Of a stretch of 64,000 bases of DNA, positions 1-8,124 are shown piece after piece. A model generated the notes under the pieces. It was not told the DNA's origin and did no database searches. It saw only the letters and a list, made by a program, of their open reading frames with translations. The position numbers and the translations under genes were made by a program. The stretch comes from Paenibacillus sp. Root444D2. Lineage in GTDB: Bacteria > Bacillota > Bacilli > Paenibacillales > NBRC-103111. Positions within the stretch are counted from its first letter, which is position 1, and every line of letters begins with the position of its first letter. The stretch is from contig NZ_LMEO01000001.1 in the NCBI RefSeq assembly GCF_001426375.1, forward strand, positions 188,840-252,839, written 5' to 3'.

Positions 1-213
1 GCGTTCTAAGCTGAATAAGGTGTGTATCCCTCTGAATTGCCAAAGCAGCAAGAATACGAGACCGAATACATAAGGGAATAGCTTCATTGGCTGCGCGAAC
101 ATAGCCGTGTAGCCTTCTCGTGTCTTTCCCTTTGGCACCTGGGTCGGTTCTTCTAATTTCATTAGCGGCGTCACCGCAGCTTGTTGGTCTTTGCTTAAAA
201 CGACCTCTTTCAT
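1..213 (-). CDS. ABC transporter permease, NitT/TauT type (5' part only)
   Basis: Only the first 71 codons are inside the window; the gene runs off the left edge. The start ATG at 213 overlaps the stop of the upstream permease (ATGA), so the two are translationally coupled. The visible protein has a hydrophilic N-terminus of about 45 residues and then a hydrophobic stretch (LFPYVFGLVFLLLWQ) that looks like a first membrane segment. A second inner-membrane permease of the same importer is the likeliest identity, because an ATPase and a permease lie immediately upstream. Two-permease importers of this family transport varied small molecules; the substrate cannot be told, and the binding protein is probably beyond the edge. 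Confidence 0.75.
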   Translation of the reverse strand, partial: MKEVVLSKDQQAAVTPLMKLEEPTQVPKGKTREGYTAMFAQPMKLFPYVFGLVFLLLWQFRGIHTLFSLER

Positions 214-1031
214 GCGCCTCCCCTCCTGCTTTCGCGGAAATCAGGCTGCCAAGGTGTCAACCATCTTTCTAGAAGAACTAGTAGTAGAAAGGTTGTAAAG
301 CCGATGGCAATAGAGATCAGAACCGTGCACCAGAACATGTACACTTGTGCAGCTCCGTAGTACAGCGAGCTGACCATTAGTACGCCGATTCCATCGGGAG
401 CCCCCATTAGCTCAACGATGATGGAAGCTGTGATCGCCAGCGGAGCTGAGATCTTGAGTCCGGCGAACAATCCCGGCAGCGCGGATGGCAGCTTGAGCTT
501 CAGGTAGCTGTGCCAGGTTGAAGCAGCTAAGGAGCGCATAAGCTCCAGCTGTTCAGGCTGCACACTGCGCAGCCCGCGAAGCGAGTTAATGGTGACAGGG
601 AAAAATGTCACATAACCTGCCATAACGATCCGCGAAAGACTCGGATCATGGAGGATGCCGTACAGGATCGGAGCAAGACCGATGATGGGCACCATTTGAG
701 AAGCGACCATGTAGGGAGTTAGCGTGTGTTCAACCGTTTTGGAGAGGCTCATGGTAATGGCTAAGGCAGCACCGAAAATGGTACCAATCAGGAAGCCAGT
801 CATCGCATTGCCGAACGTTGTGAAACCCTGCTTGATGAGGGTGGGAAGATTATCTTGTAAGGAGGTTATCACCTTATGCAAATAAGGCAGTTTGGAGTCG
901 GGTTGTGAGACTTGAATCACGTTATGAATCAGCCAAGCCAACACTTCCCAGAGGAGGAGCAATGCCGCTATCCAACAAGCAATAACAGCAGCTTGATGCC
1001 ATTGTCTATCCAATTTGATCATCAAGGGCAT
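210..1031 (-). CDS. ABC transporter permease, NitT/TauT (SsuC-like) family
   Basis: This is a membrane permease with about six hydrophobic segments and the binding-protein-dependent-transport loop around residues 175-205, where the cytoplasmic ATPase would dock (KLKLPSALPGLFAGLKISAP). That pattern is typical of SsuC/TauC/ThiX-type permeases. It overlaps the upstream ATPase gene by 26 nt and overlaps the next permease by 4 nt, so all three form one operon. ATG 1031 is preferred because AGGAG lies just before it; GTG 1034 is too close, and ATG 1022 is a weaker alternative. The substrate is unknown. Confidence 0.88.
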   Translation of the reverse strand: MPLMIKLDRQWHQAAVIACWIAALLLLWEVLAWLIHNVIQVSQPDSKLPYLHKVITSLQDNLPTLIKQGFTTFGNAMTGFLIGTIFGAALAITMSLSKTVEHTLTPYMVASQMVPIIGLAPILYGILHDPSLSRIVMAGYVTFFPVTINSLRGLRSVQPEQLELMRSLAASTWHSYLKLKLPSALPGLFAGLKISAPLAITASIIVELMGAPDGIGVLMVSSLYYGAAQVYMFWCTVLISIAIGFTTFLLLVLLERWLTPWQPDFRESRRGGA

Positions 1032-1818
1032 CACTCTCCTCGTAGAAGCAATTTCGAATGGAAGCGGTCAAAGCATGGAAACGTTCCGATTCTCGGGCTT
1101 GCAAAGTACGATCCTCTCCCAAATCGACGTGGTGAACGGAGTGTACGCGACCAGGATTTGCAGATAATACAATGATTCGATTGGATAAAAATACAGCTTC
1201 CGGAATACTATGAGTCACGAAAACGATCGTCTTATTCGTCTTTCTTTTAATTTCAAGCAGTTCGAATTGCAGTTTCTCCTTTGTGAACTCATCAAGCGCC
1301 GAGAATGGTTCATCCATAAACAAAATAGGCGGATCCAGCGATAAAGCACGTGCAATTGCCACTCTTTGCTGCATGCCGCCACTTAGCTGCCAAGGGTAAT
1401 AATCTTTAAATTTCGTCAAACCTACGGTTTCAAGCAGTTGATCGACCGCACCTCGATATTCCGCGCGATTACATCCCATTACCTCTAAGGGAAGCTCCAC
1501 ATTTTCGCGTACGGTTCGCCACTCGAACAGTGTGGGATTCTGAAACACAATGCCGAATTTCCTGCGCAAACGCACTTCCCGCGGATGCTCCTTTTGAATC
1601 ATAATTTGCCCGCTCGAGGGTTGCAGCAGGTCAGCCATCAGCCGCAGCAATGTTGATTTGCCACAGCCTGAAGGCCCAAGTAAGGATACGAATTCATTCT
1701 GGGCTACATCGAACGAGATGTCTTGGAGAACAGTCACTTGCTTCCCTTTTTTCCCAAACACCATGCAAACGCCATCCATCGATATTTCCACTTTCTGCGG
1801 GGAAAGATCTGAATTCAT
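1006..1818 (-). CDS. ABC transporter ATP-binding protein, NitT/TauT (SsuB-like) family
   Basis: This is the nucleotide-binding subunit of the importer encoded downstream. Visible motifs in order are Walker A (GPSGCGKST, about residue 48), the signature LSGGMQQR, Walker B (ILFMDEP), and the H-loop (FVTHSIPEA). Length (270 aa) is normal for the family. The start is ATG 1818, since GAGGAGGG ends six bases before it; the in-frame ATG 15 nt upstream overlaps that ribosome binding site and is rejected. It is the first gene of the operon, reading leftwards into the two permeases. NitT/TauT-family ATPases serve nitrate, sulfonate, pyrimidine or riboflavin uptake; which one applies here is not visible. 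Confidence 0.92.
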   Translation of the reverse strand: MNSDLSPQKVEISMDGVCMVFGKKGKQVTVLQDISFDVAQNEFVSLLGPSGCGKSTLLRLMADLLQPSSGQIMIQKEHPREVRLRRKFGIVFQNPTLFEWRTVRENVELPLEVMGCNRAEYRGAVDQLLETVGLTKFKDYYPWQLSGGMQQRVAIARALSLDPPILFMDEPFSALDEFTKEKLQFELLEIKRKTNKTIVFVTHSIPEAVFLSNRIIVLSANPGRVHSVHHVDLGEDRTLQARESERFHALTASIRNCFYEESDALDDQIG

Positions 1819-2213
1819 TGTGTCCCTCCTCATTTGAACTTTGATATTACGTTATGTAAATGTAATATATCATAACTGTATATGTTATATTATATTACTT
1901 CTATGACGATTTACATTATACAAAGTGTCCCAAAATTAAGCTCTGCATTTGACATAGTGTAAAACAATTACCAAAACAACCACATAGAATTGATATCATC
2001 TAGATGCCCCTACTCAATTTTTTTATCATACATGGGGAAGAAAGTTGTTTATTATGAGACTTCCTAAACTGTTAAATACATAATATATGTTATGTAAACA
2101 AATAGAACGAAAATTGTCCCGCCCTACGTTTATCCATATTTTGCTCATATTCTCTATTTATTCATTCTGATAAAATGTTTAGGTAACTACATATAACATC
2201 TAGGAGGAAATTC
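1819..2213. other. AT-rich divergent intergenic region
   Basis: About 395 bp separate the leftward ABC importer operon from the rightward LysM-NlpC/P60 gene, so both promoters should lie here. The sequence is very AT-rich with short repeated words: GTTATGTAAA occurs at 1851-1860 and inside ATATGTTATGTAAACAAAT at 2085-2103. The same word forms the arms of the palindrome at 7992-8027. I see no open reading frame and no clear consensus sigma-A promoter. A GATAAAAT box at 2169-2176 is a possible -10 for the NlpC gene, without a convincing -35. Confidence 0.5.
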
Positions 2214-2840
2214 ATGAGAAAGTTTATTCTTTCAACCGCAATGGCGACAACTCTCTTAATCAGCGGAATCGCAAATGCGGCACCTTTGAATCAATACGTT
2301 GCTACGGATACTGACACTTTCTGGTCCATCTCACAGAAGTTCAATGTTCCATTAGCTGATCTCATCGCAAATAATCCAAATGTTAATCAGCAAAATATCT
2401 ACGCAGGTGTTTTAATTAATCTTCCAGTTAAGGCTTCTATTAAACAAAGCTGGGAAGTAAAAGCAGATGCCATCATTGCAACTGGAATGAAGCAGCTTGG
2501 AACACCATATGTATTTGGCGGCAATACACCATATGTTGCTTTTGATTGCTCAGGCTTTGTACAATATGCGTTTAATCAAAACGGATTTAACCTTCTTCAT
2601 TCATCAGCCTTGCAGAGTCAATTAGGAACGCCATTAGATAAAAGTGACCTGCGTAAAGGTGACCTTGTATTTCTACAAGGAACTTATACGACCGGAGTTT
2701 CCCATGTAGGTATCTATCTTGGAAATAACAAAATTCTTCAAGCAGGAACGATGGGAACAAGGGAAGTAAAGATTAGCACTTTATTTGGTACTCCCTACTA
2801 TGATGCCCATTATTGGGGTGCACGTCGTTTAATTAACTAG
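2214..2840 (+). CDS. Secreted LysM-NlpC/P60 peptidoglycan endopeptidase
   Basis: This is a predicted exported cell-wall hydrolase of 208 aa. Residues 1-22 form a signal peptide (cleavage near ANA-AP). One LysM peptidoglycan-binding domain covers about 27-71. An NlpC/P60 papain-like domain covers about 83-208 and should cleave gamma-D-glutamyl-diaminopimelate or related stem-peptide bonds. The catalytic Cys is Cys112 (DCSGF) and the His is His164 (SHVGIYLG); the third polar position appears to be Gln176 rather than the more usual His. The start is supported by TAGGAGG seven bases upstream. It is monocistronic, with a terminator directly after it. LytE-like enzymes have the same layout, but the ortholog is not certain. 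Confidence 0.92.
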   Translation: MRKFILSTAMATTLLISGIANAAPLNQYVATDTDTFWSISQKFNVPLADLIANNPNVNQQNIYAGVLINLPVKASIKQSWEVKADAIIATGMKQLGTPYVFGGNTPYVAFDCSGFVQYAFNQNGFNLLHSSALQSQLGTPLDKSDLRKGDLVFLQGTYTTGVSHVGIYLGNNKILQAGTMGTREVKISTLFGTPYYDAHYWGARRLIN

Positions 2841-2846
2841 TATGAG

Positions 2847-2874
2847 AAAAAAGCCGGTTTTTAACGGCTTTTTT
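2847..2874 (+). terminator. Rho-independent terminator after LysM-NlpC/P60 gene
   Basis: AAAAAAGCCG and CGGCTTTTTT form a ten-base stem with an eight-base loop, followed by a T run. It lies seven bases after the stop codon. Confidence 0.9.
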
Positions 2875-2901
2875 TCGTTCTAGACAAGTTGTAAAAGTGC
2901 T

Positions 2902-3825
2902 CTATGCTTTAACCGTGGGTTCAAGTACTGTAAGCCTATTATTATAAGTATCAAGATTTACATTCGCTCCAATGGGGATTGCTGCTTTATAAAGGCCATG
3001 AGCTGTACTTACATTGGTCATGAGAGGTTTTCCTAAAGGAGCAATCACATCCGTAATTAAGTCATTATAAGTCGTAGAATAAGATATGGTGCAATTCGTG
3101 CATTGTCCCATCACCACACCGATGCAATCTTGAATTTTCCTTGCCATGATCAGACGAGTCAAATATCGGTAAATGACATTCGTTGCTTCGTGCGTCTCTT
3201 CTATAACCAGTATTTTTCCAACCGTATTAATTTCGTATGGAGTGCCAAGAGTATCAACAAATGAAGTGAGATTCCCCCCAACGATTGGCCCTCTAACATT
3301 TCCTGCAATCAGGCTGGTCTGCAACATGCCGGGTGGATTCTGAATCACTCTTGGACTACTGAGGGTTGATGTAGCCGAATAAAATTGGTTGAAGTTATAC
3401 GTTGGTGTGCTCGCGCTAAAGTCAATTAACAATAGACTTTGAAAAGTAATTAAATCCGAAAATTGGTACAAGACATTTAATAAAATCGTGATATCACTGT
3501 ATCCTGTTACGATCTTAGGATTATTTTTTATAATCGTATAATTGAGGAACGGCAGAATATCTTTGACCCCCGTCCCTCCTCTTGTAGGTAATATCATCTT
3601 CACACTGCGATTTTCAAACATACTCATAAGGTCTTCAGCACGTTGTTGCGCTGTTGAGGCAACAATGCCTCCATAAGCATACGCATATTTCCCCACTACT
3701 ACATTGAATCCCATATTTTCAATTGTTTTAATTCTTTCATCAATGATTGTTGCGTCAAGCGGACTTCCTAAAGTAACAATTCCGATGGTATCACCCCTTT
3801 GTAAAATGGGGGGCCTTATAGCCAT
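2902..3825 (-). CDS. S66-family LD-carboxypeptidase (LdcA/MccF-like)
   Basis: This 307-aa protein resembles serine peptidases of family S66, which include LD-carboxypeptidases that trim murein tetrapeptides and MccF, which hydrolyses microcin C. It starts with the typical PPxLxxGDTIGIV segment. The nucleophile Ser lies in TGYSDIT (about residue 118), the catalytic Glu in LVIEETHE (about 210), and the His in STAHGLYKAAIPIG near residue 280. The ATG at 3825 is chosen because AGGAGG lies six bases before it; longer in-frame versions would run into the upstream recombinase gene. No signal peptide is visible, so it is probably cytoplasmic. Murein recycling and antibiotic-peptide immunity are both possible. 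Confidence 0.88.
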   Translation of the reverse strand: MAIRPPILQRGDTIGIVTLGSPLDATIIDERIKTIENMGFNVVVGKYAYAYGGIVASTAQQRAEDLMSMFENRSVKMILPTRGGTGVKDILPFLNYTIIKNNPKIVTGYSDITILLNVLYQFSDLITFQSLLLIDFSASTPTYNFNQFYSATSTLSSPRVIQNPPGMLQTSLIAGNVRGPIVGGNLTSFVDTLGTPYEINTVGKILVIEETHEATNVIYRYLTRLIMARKIQDCIGVVMGQCTNCTISYSTTYNDLITDVIAPLGKPLMTNVSTAHGLYKAAIPIGANVNLDTYNNRLTVLEPTVKA

Positions 3826-3931
3826 AAATATGCCTCCTACCAAAGAGAACTTATTCAAAATTTGGAACCTACTTTGTAATCTCTCTGTTGCCTTATATGC
3901 GTCACCCGAACTAATTATTACTTCTCCCGTT

Positions 3932-4852
3932 CTAAATCCCCATCCCTGCTGGAATAAACGCAGAAACACGGTTCATTGCATCCTGCTTCTGTTTGTCTCC
4001 AACATGGGTGTAAATCTGTGTGGTCTGAATGCTCGCATGTCCTAGTAATTCCTGTAAAGTTCGAATATCCGTCCCTGCCAAAACCTGCATTGTGGCAAAC
4101 GTATGACGAAGCTTATGACTTGAGATCGACTTCCCTTGTAGTTCGGCATACTGCTTCTTCAGCACCTCGAAATGCTTCTCCGCAATCGTTTGAATCATAC
4201 GAACACTAATTCGCCGACCAAATTGAGAAACAAAAAAAGGCTGCTCCACCGAGCTCCTTGTATCCATTCGTTCTATTAATGCTTTATTCAGAACTTTAAC
4301 CAGTTCAGCAGGAAGAGGAATGACACGCCACTTCCGTCCTTTGCCAAACACCTGCAGCGTATTCGTTGAACGATTGAAATCAGAGATATTGAGTCGATGC
4401 AGCTCACTTACACGTAAACCCGCATAACTCATCAATAGAAACATGGCCACATTCCGGATCTGATACTTCCCCTCGATCGATTGCAAAAACACAGCAAGCA
4501 GCTGCTCGCTGAGAAACGTGGGAATTTGGTTTTTCTCAACTTTCGATTTTTTCACGTTAAGTGAAGGGTTGCTCTGCACAATTTGAAGCTCGATCAACGC
4601 CGCGAAAAATGTCCGAATCGAAGATAGATAGCGATTACGCGCGGCATCCCCTGCCCCGCCCTGTCGCATTTTCGTCAAAAAGCGCATGATATCAATTGCC
4701 TCAACCATTGGTAAAGATTTCTCTATATTGGAAAGGAATAACCTTACATCCCCTAAGTAAGCTTGTTGTGTTCGTTTCGTAAAGCCCTGATCTTTCATCC
4801 ATGAGTCAAATAGCTCCAAATACTCATCATCATACTCATACACTTGTCCCAA
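3932..4852 (-). CDS. Tyrosine recombinase, XerC/XerD-like
   Basis: This is a site-specific recombinase of 306 aa. An N-terminal SAM-like core-binding domain covers about residues 8-95, and the catalytic domain about 115-300. All expected active-site positions are visible: Arg in SYAGLRVSEL, Lys in GKGRKWRVIPLP, HKLRH in the Arg II motif, His in LLGHAS and the nucleophile Tyr in QIYTHVG. The start is TTG 4852, with GGAG nine bases before it; GTG 4843 is the alternative. No other phage or integron genes surround it, and a second Xer-like gene lies at 14219. It could be a chromosome dimer resolvase or a solitary integrase; this sequence does not decide. Confidence 0.9.
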   Translation of the reverse strand: MGQVYEYDDEYLELFDSWMKDQGFTKRTQQAYLGDVRLFLSNIEKSLPMVEAIDIMRFLTKMRQGGAGDAARNRYLSSIRTFFAALIELQIVQSNPSLNVKKSKVEKNQIPTFLSEQLLAVFLQSIEGKYQIRNVAMFLLMSYAGLRVSELHRLNISDFNRSTNTLQVFGKGRKWRVIPLPAELVKVLNKALIERMDTRSSVEQPFFVSQFGRRISVRMIQTIAEKHFEVLKKQYAELQGKSISSHKLRHTFATMQVLAGTDIRTLQELLGHASIQTTQIYTHVGDKQKQDAMNRVSAFIPAGMGI

Positions 4853-4918
4853 TCCATTTCACTCCGTCCGTTACAATCTAAGTTGCGTTAAATATAGATT
4901 TAGTGCAATTTTTTTGAT

Positions 4919-4985
4919 AGAAAAAAACGGTCAATTAACGCATATCCCCTGTAAAGAACAGCAGAATACACTTATTAACCGTTTT
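4919..4985 (-). terminator. Possible terminator after YolD-like gene
   Basis: On the minus strand AACGGTTAAT and a later ATTGACCGTT can pair around a long loop, followed by a run of seven T at the 4918-4926 side. The long loop makes this a moderate-quality terminator. Confidence 0.45.
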
Positions 4986-4992
4986 CCCGGTT

Positions 4993-5244
4993 TTAATCCC
5001 GCGGGTATTCGACTTTCATAATGTCCATGAAAGGTACTTTGTCAATTTCACCATTCACTTCCATATGTACTCTTCCGGTCCTTGAATCCATTGTCGCTAT
5101 GAGCCCGCGAACACGTTCTTCACGCCCCCAGACCGTCAGAACAATCTCAGAGTTCTCCTGCTTCGCTTCGGACAGTTGATTACCGATTTCTTCTAATACA
5201 AATTCATCCCGCGTTGGTCTTTTTGCTACTTTTGCTTTCGCCAT
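4993..5244 (-). CDS. YolD-like small protein
   Basis: This 83-aa protein has a C-terminal pattern (GRVHMEV...DKVPFMDIMKVEYP) like YolD-family proteins, in which a short beta-rich domain ends in a K/V-PF-DI-V motif. Some YolD members are linked to Y-family polymerase loci (UvrX), but no polymerase gene is nearby, so no function is assigned. It lies 24 bp after ywbE on the same strand and is probably co-transcribed. The ribosome binding site GGGGG is eight bases before the ATG. Confidence 0.65.
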   Translation of the reverse strand: MAKAKVAKRPTRDEFVLEEIGNQLSEAKQENSEIVLTVWGREERVRGLIATMDSRTGRVHMEVNGEIDKVPFMDIMKVEYPRD

Positions 5245-5268
5245 CTCACGTTCCCCCTGGATTATAAA

Positions 5269-5472
5269 TCACCTTGCCGGCGATAATATTTCTTTGACAC
5301 GTCCAACCTGTCCATCTGCAAGTCTTACTTTAATCCCATGAGGATGGGTAGGTGAATTGGTTAATAGATCTTTGACAATTCCACGCGTTAACTTCCCGCT
5401 GCGTTGATCTTGCTTCAAAACAATGTTCACTTCAATACCTGGAATCACATCTTTACGATTTTGGCCATTCAT
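5269..5472 (-). CDS. ywbE: YwbE family protein
   Basis: This 67-aa protein matches the YwbE family along its length: a start like MNGQNRKD, then PGIEVNIVLKQDQRSGKLTRG, then the very conserved LTNSPTHPHGIKVRL and a closing GRVKEI. YwbE is a small, probably beta-barrel protein of unknown biochemical role found widely in Firmicutes and other bacteria. It is first in a two-gene unit with the YolD-like gene. Confidence 0.9.
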   Translation of the reverse strand: MNGQNRKDVIPGIEVNIVLKQDQRSGKLTRGIVKDLLTNSPTHPHGIKVRLADGQVGRVKEILSPAR

Positions 5473-5644
5473 GCTGTGTAAGTCGCCTGCTTTCTTTCAA
5501 TTGTGTGCTTTATTATAACATAGTTTCCCCCCATTCCCCACCAAGTTGCATACATTTGTAAAACCCTTTACAACGGCTCACTAAATCAATACGATTAATC
5601 TACATAATAAATTCGAAGTCGCGAATACAGAGGGAGAACCACTT

Positions 5645-6376
5645 ATGAGTCGCTCATGGCCGTTACCTAACAAGCCCTGGATCATGCACCAAATCTGGAA
5701 TGATTTACTCTTTGCTCATTGGCCCATTCCCATCGAAACATTAAGACCACTCCTACCCGCCCATATCCCTATTGATACCTTTGACGGAACAGCATGGATT
5801 GGTGTTGTCCCCTTTCACATGTCAGGCGTTGCACCTAGAGGAATACCTCCATTACCCTACTTTTCAGCTTTTCCAGAAATTAATGTTAGGACCTACGTAA
5901 CCATCAACGGTAAACCCGGCGTTTACTTTTTCAGTCTAGATGCGCATAACCGATTCGCTATTGAAGCAGCACGCTTCGCTTTCCATCTCCCGTACTTTTA
6001 TGCTCATATTCAAGTTCAACATCGACCAGATAACACCATATTCTACGAATGTTTACGAAAAGATAACCGTGCACGACAAGGTGAATTTACTGGTGAATAT
6101 CGCCCGTCATCCGACATACAATTAACAAATCCTGAAACTCTAGAATATTGGCTAACAGAACGTTATTGCCTCTATTGCACAGATCGACGTGGTAATGTTT
6201 ATCGAGGAGAAATCGATCATGACCCATGGCCCTTACAATCGGCTGAAGCTTCAATCAACGTTAATACCCTCCCTAACTCTTTTGGGATCCAGCTTCCAAA
6301 TACACCACCGCTTTTACATTATGCTAAGAAATTAGAGGTTAAAATCTGGGCACTTGAAAAGCATCGCCTTACATAA
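5645..6376 (+). CDS. DUF2071 (YqjF-like) family protein
   Basis: This 243-aa protein looks like the YqjF/DUF2071 family, which is distantly related to acetoacetate decarboxylase folds. Telling features are the N-terminal HQIWNDLLFAHWPIP segment, LLPAHIPIDTFDGTAWIGVVPF, and NVRTYVTINGKPGVYFFSLDA. Biochemical function in the family is not established. It is preceded by GAGGGAGA and is transcribed alone, with no obvious partner. The C-terminal part (about 180-243) carries the expected ESIxV-like strand and ends with KKLEVKIWALEKHRL. Confidence 0.85.
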   Translation: MSRSWPLPNKPWIMHQIWNDLLFAHWPIPIETLRPLLPAHIPIDTFDGTAWIGVVPFHMSGVAPRGIPPLPYFSAFPEINVRTYVTINGKPGVYFFSLDAHNRFAIEAARFAFHLPYFYAHIQVQHRPDNTIFYECLRKDNRARQGEFTGEYRPSSDIQLTNPETLEYWLTERYCLYCTDRRGNVYRGEIDHDPWPLQSAEASINVNTLPNSFGIQLPNTPPLLHYAKKLEVKIWALEKHRLT

Positions 6377-6570
6377 AAACACGATATTCCTACTTCAAGG
6401 TGATGATAAAATAATTAACAATATTAATATTTAATGCAGCTAATTCATATAAAAACCACATTTTAACGCGCTATTTCTATCATTTCGTGCCTTTTCCTAT
6501 TGGAAAAAGCTTATTTCAGTTAAAATAATGACAGAGATGGCATTCATTAACGAGAGGCTGTGATTCAAGG

Positions 6571-6993
6571 ATGATGATCAGTGGAATTTCTATTTTCCTT
6601 TTATTTTGCATCGGAGGCTTACATGTGTTCTGGGCATTTGGCGGTCAATGGGGAAGCAGAGTTGTTATCCCTGCTACAAGCAGTTCAGGAGAACTGACGT
6701 TTAAACCTGGCTTAATAGCGACTTTAATCGTAGCCATTCTCTTGTTTAGCGCTGCACTGCTGCTGGCTATTCAAGGGCGCTTACTTCCAGCCCTCCCTTC
6801 GTCTCCATGGGTTCAATGGGGCTGTTGGCTTTGTGTCCTCGTATTTGGACTCCGGACAATAGGGGATTTCAAATATGTGGGTTTATTTAAGAGGGTCAAA
6901 CAGACTAGTTTCGCTACATATGATACATTTTTGTTCACACCGCTTTGCCTATGGCTTTGCTTCACATTTTATTACACGCTCATTTACAGCTAA
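6571..6993 (+). CDS. DUF3995 membrane protein
   Basis: This is a 140-aa integral membrane protein with four predicted hydrophobic segments (about residues 5-24, 48-68, 80-97 and 117-137). The N-terminal GGLHVFWAFGG and the central GLRTIGDFKYVGLFKR are typical of DUF3995, a family of small inner-membrane proteins without a known role. The second ATG, one codon in, is an equally possible start. It is rightward, as is the AraC gene 135 bp downstream, but the two are probably separate. Confidence 0.8.
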   Translation: MMISGISIFLLFCIGGLHVFWAFGGQWGSRVVIPATSSSGELTFKPGLIATLIVAILLFSAALLLAIQGRLLPALPSSPWVQWGCWLCVLVFGLRTIGDFKYVGLFKRVKQTSFATYDTFLFTPLCLWLCFTFYYTLIYS

Positions 6994-7128
6994 TTCACCC
7001 TTTCGCTTATATTCATCAGTAATAAACGTTTTAGCGATGTTGTCATGTTATTTCTCTGCTTTCTATTCTTCTCGCTTTTAACACTTTATCAACGATACCA
7101 TGGAGCTTACACGGAGGGAATACACGAT

Positions 7129-7992
7129 ATGCCAAGATTCATGGACTATATGATCAGTCCTTATCCGCTTCGGATCATTTCATTGCCCATTGATTCCAGT
7201 AAATTAAAGCTGCAATCCTTGATTATTCTCGCTGTTGGGCATCTCCCAGGCCGTATATCATTTCGAGCTCACGCTAAATTTACCAAGTGGGCCATTGTCT
7301 ATATTGCTGGTGGAAAGGGCTCCTATCAAGTCGATGACGGCGCCGTTCAACACATTGAAAGCGGCAGTCTGTTCTTCCTTCGACCTGGAGCTGTTTATAA
7401 TTACGGACCTGATGCAGATGGTTATTGGGACGAGTACTACTTCACATTCGAGGGAACCCGTATTGCGGAATGGCTTAGCAGTTGGCTTACACAAGTCGAT
7501 TCAGTGAAGCAGGTTGGGCATGAAGATGCCGCCCAGCACAATCGGATCGAGCGCATTTTTATCCTTATGGAAAGCGGTATACCCGATAATATCGACCGTG
7601 CTGCCTTGCTGCTTGAGTCCTTGCTTTTTGAATTTATTCTGAAAGCTCAAGTACCGGCAGAAACGACAAAAACACAGCAATTGATCGATCTCATGGCTGA
7701 TCTCGGTGATTCGTTGTTCCAGCCTTTTGACGCGGCGGTTATCGCTAAGCGCCACCATATCTCGCTTTCTACGCTCCGGAGGATCGTAAGCGAATATACC
7801 GGCTACCCACTTGGAGCCTATATTCACCGTTTGAAAATGGCCGCAGCGAAAAACATTTTGCTGAATTCAGACGATACCGTAAAGGAGATCGCAGATTCAC
7901 TTGGTTATAAAGATGTTTTTTACTTCTCACGGTTATTTAAGAAATACGTCGGTGTCTCCCCCCTTATTTATCGAAACAATATGCAGCTCTGA
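7129..7992 (+). CDS. AraC-family transcriptional regulator
   Basis: This 287-aa protein has an N-terminal cupin-like ligand domain (about 15-150, with GGKGSYQVDDGA and FLRPGAVYNYGPD) and a C-terminal AraC double helix-turn-helix (about 185-287). The second HTH has the family signature: VKEIADSLGYKDVFYFSRLFKKYVGVSP. The domain order resembles sugar-responsive regulators such as RhaS or MsmR, but the inducer is unknown. ATG 7129 is chosen because GGAGGG lies ten bases upstream; a longer version lacks a ribosome binding site. No sugar utilisation genes adjoin it, so it may act elsewhere. Confidence 0.9.
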   Translation: MPRFMDYMISPYPLRIISLPIDSSKLKLQSLIILAVGHLPGRISFRAHAKFTKWAIVYIAGGKGSYQVDDGAVQHIESGSLFFLRPGAVYNYGPDADGYWDEYYFTFEGTRIAEWLSSWLTQVDSVKQVGHEDAAQHNRIERIFILMESGIPDNIDRAALLLESLLFEFILKAQVPAETTKTQQLIDLMADLGDSLFQPFDAAVIAKRHHISLSTLRRIVSEYTGYPLGAYIHRLKMAAAKNILLNSDDTVKEIADSLGYKDVFYFSRLFKKYVGVSPLIYRNNMQL

Positions 7993-8027
7993 ATTTGTTT
8001 ACATAATCATGATTATGTAAACAAATT
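7992..8027. terminator. 36-bp perfect palindrome, probable AT-rich bidirectional terminator
   Basis: The sequence is an uninterrupted inverted repeat centred on CATG (8008-8011), starting at the last base of the AraC stop codon and running into a T run at 8026-8031. The position and T tract favour a terminator. The arm ATTATGTAAACAAA is close to words at 1851 and 2091, so an operator role is also possible. Confidence 0.65.
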
Positions 8028-8046
8028 TTTTATATAAAATAATCGT

Positions 8047-8108
8047 GTCGTCCCAGTACGACTTGTCATATGGCAGCATATGATAAAGTAGAAAGAAAAT
8101 CTTCCTAC
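8047..8108 (+). promoter_or_regulatory. Structured leader with three consecutive hairpins
   Basis: Three short inverted repeats precede the Shine-Dalgarno GGGGAGG (8109-8115): GTCGT/ACGAC (8047-8062), TCATATG/CATATGA (8066-8083) and GTAG-AAGA/TCTT-CTAC (8088-8108). The last abuts the Shine-Dalgarno directly. The layout resembles the twin-hairpin leaders at other loci in this window, though the sequence differs. Confidence 0.45.
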
Positions 8109-8124
8109 GGGGAGGTGAAACTAA

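Noticed and set aside
7045-7128. Longer version of the AraC regulator starting 84 bases upstream
   Set aside because: The extra residues are hydrophobic and lack a ribosome binding site, whereas ATG 7129 has GGAGGG.
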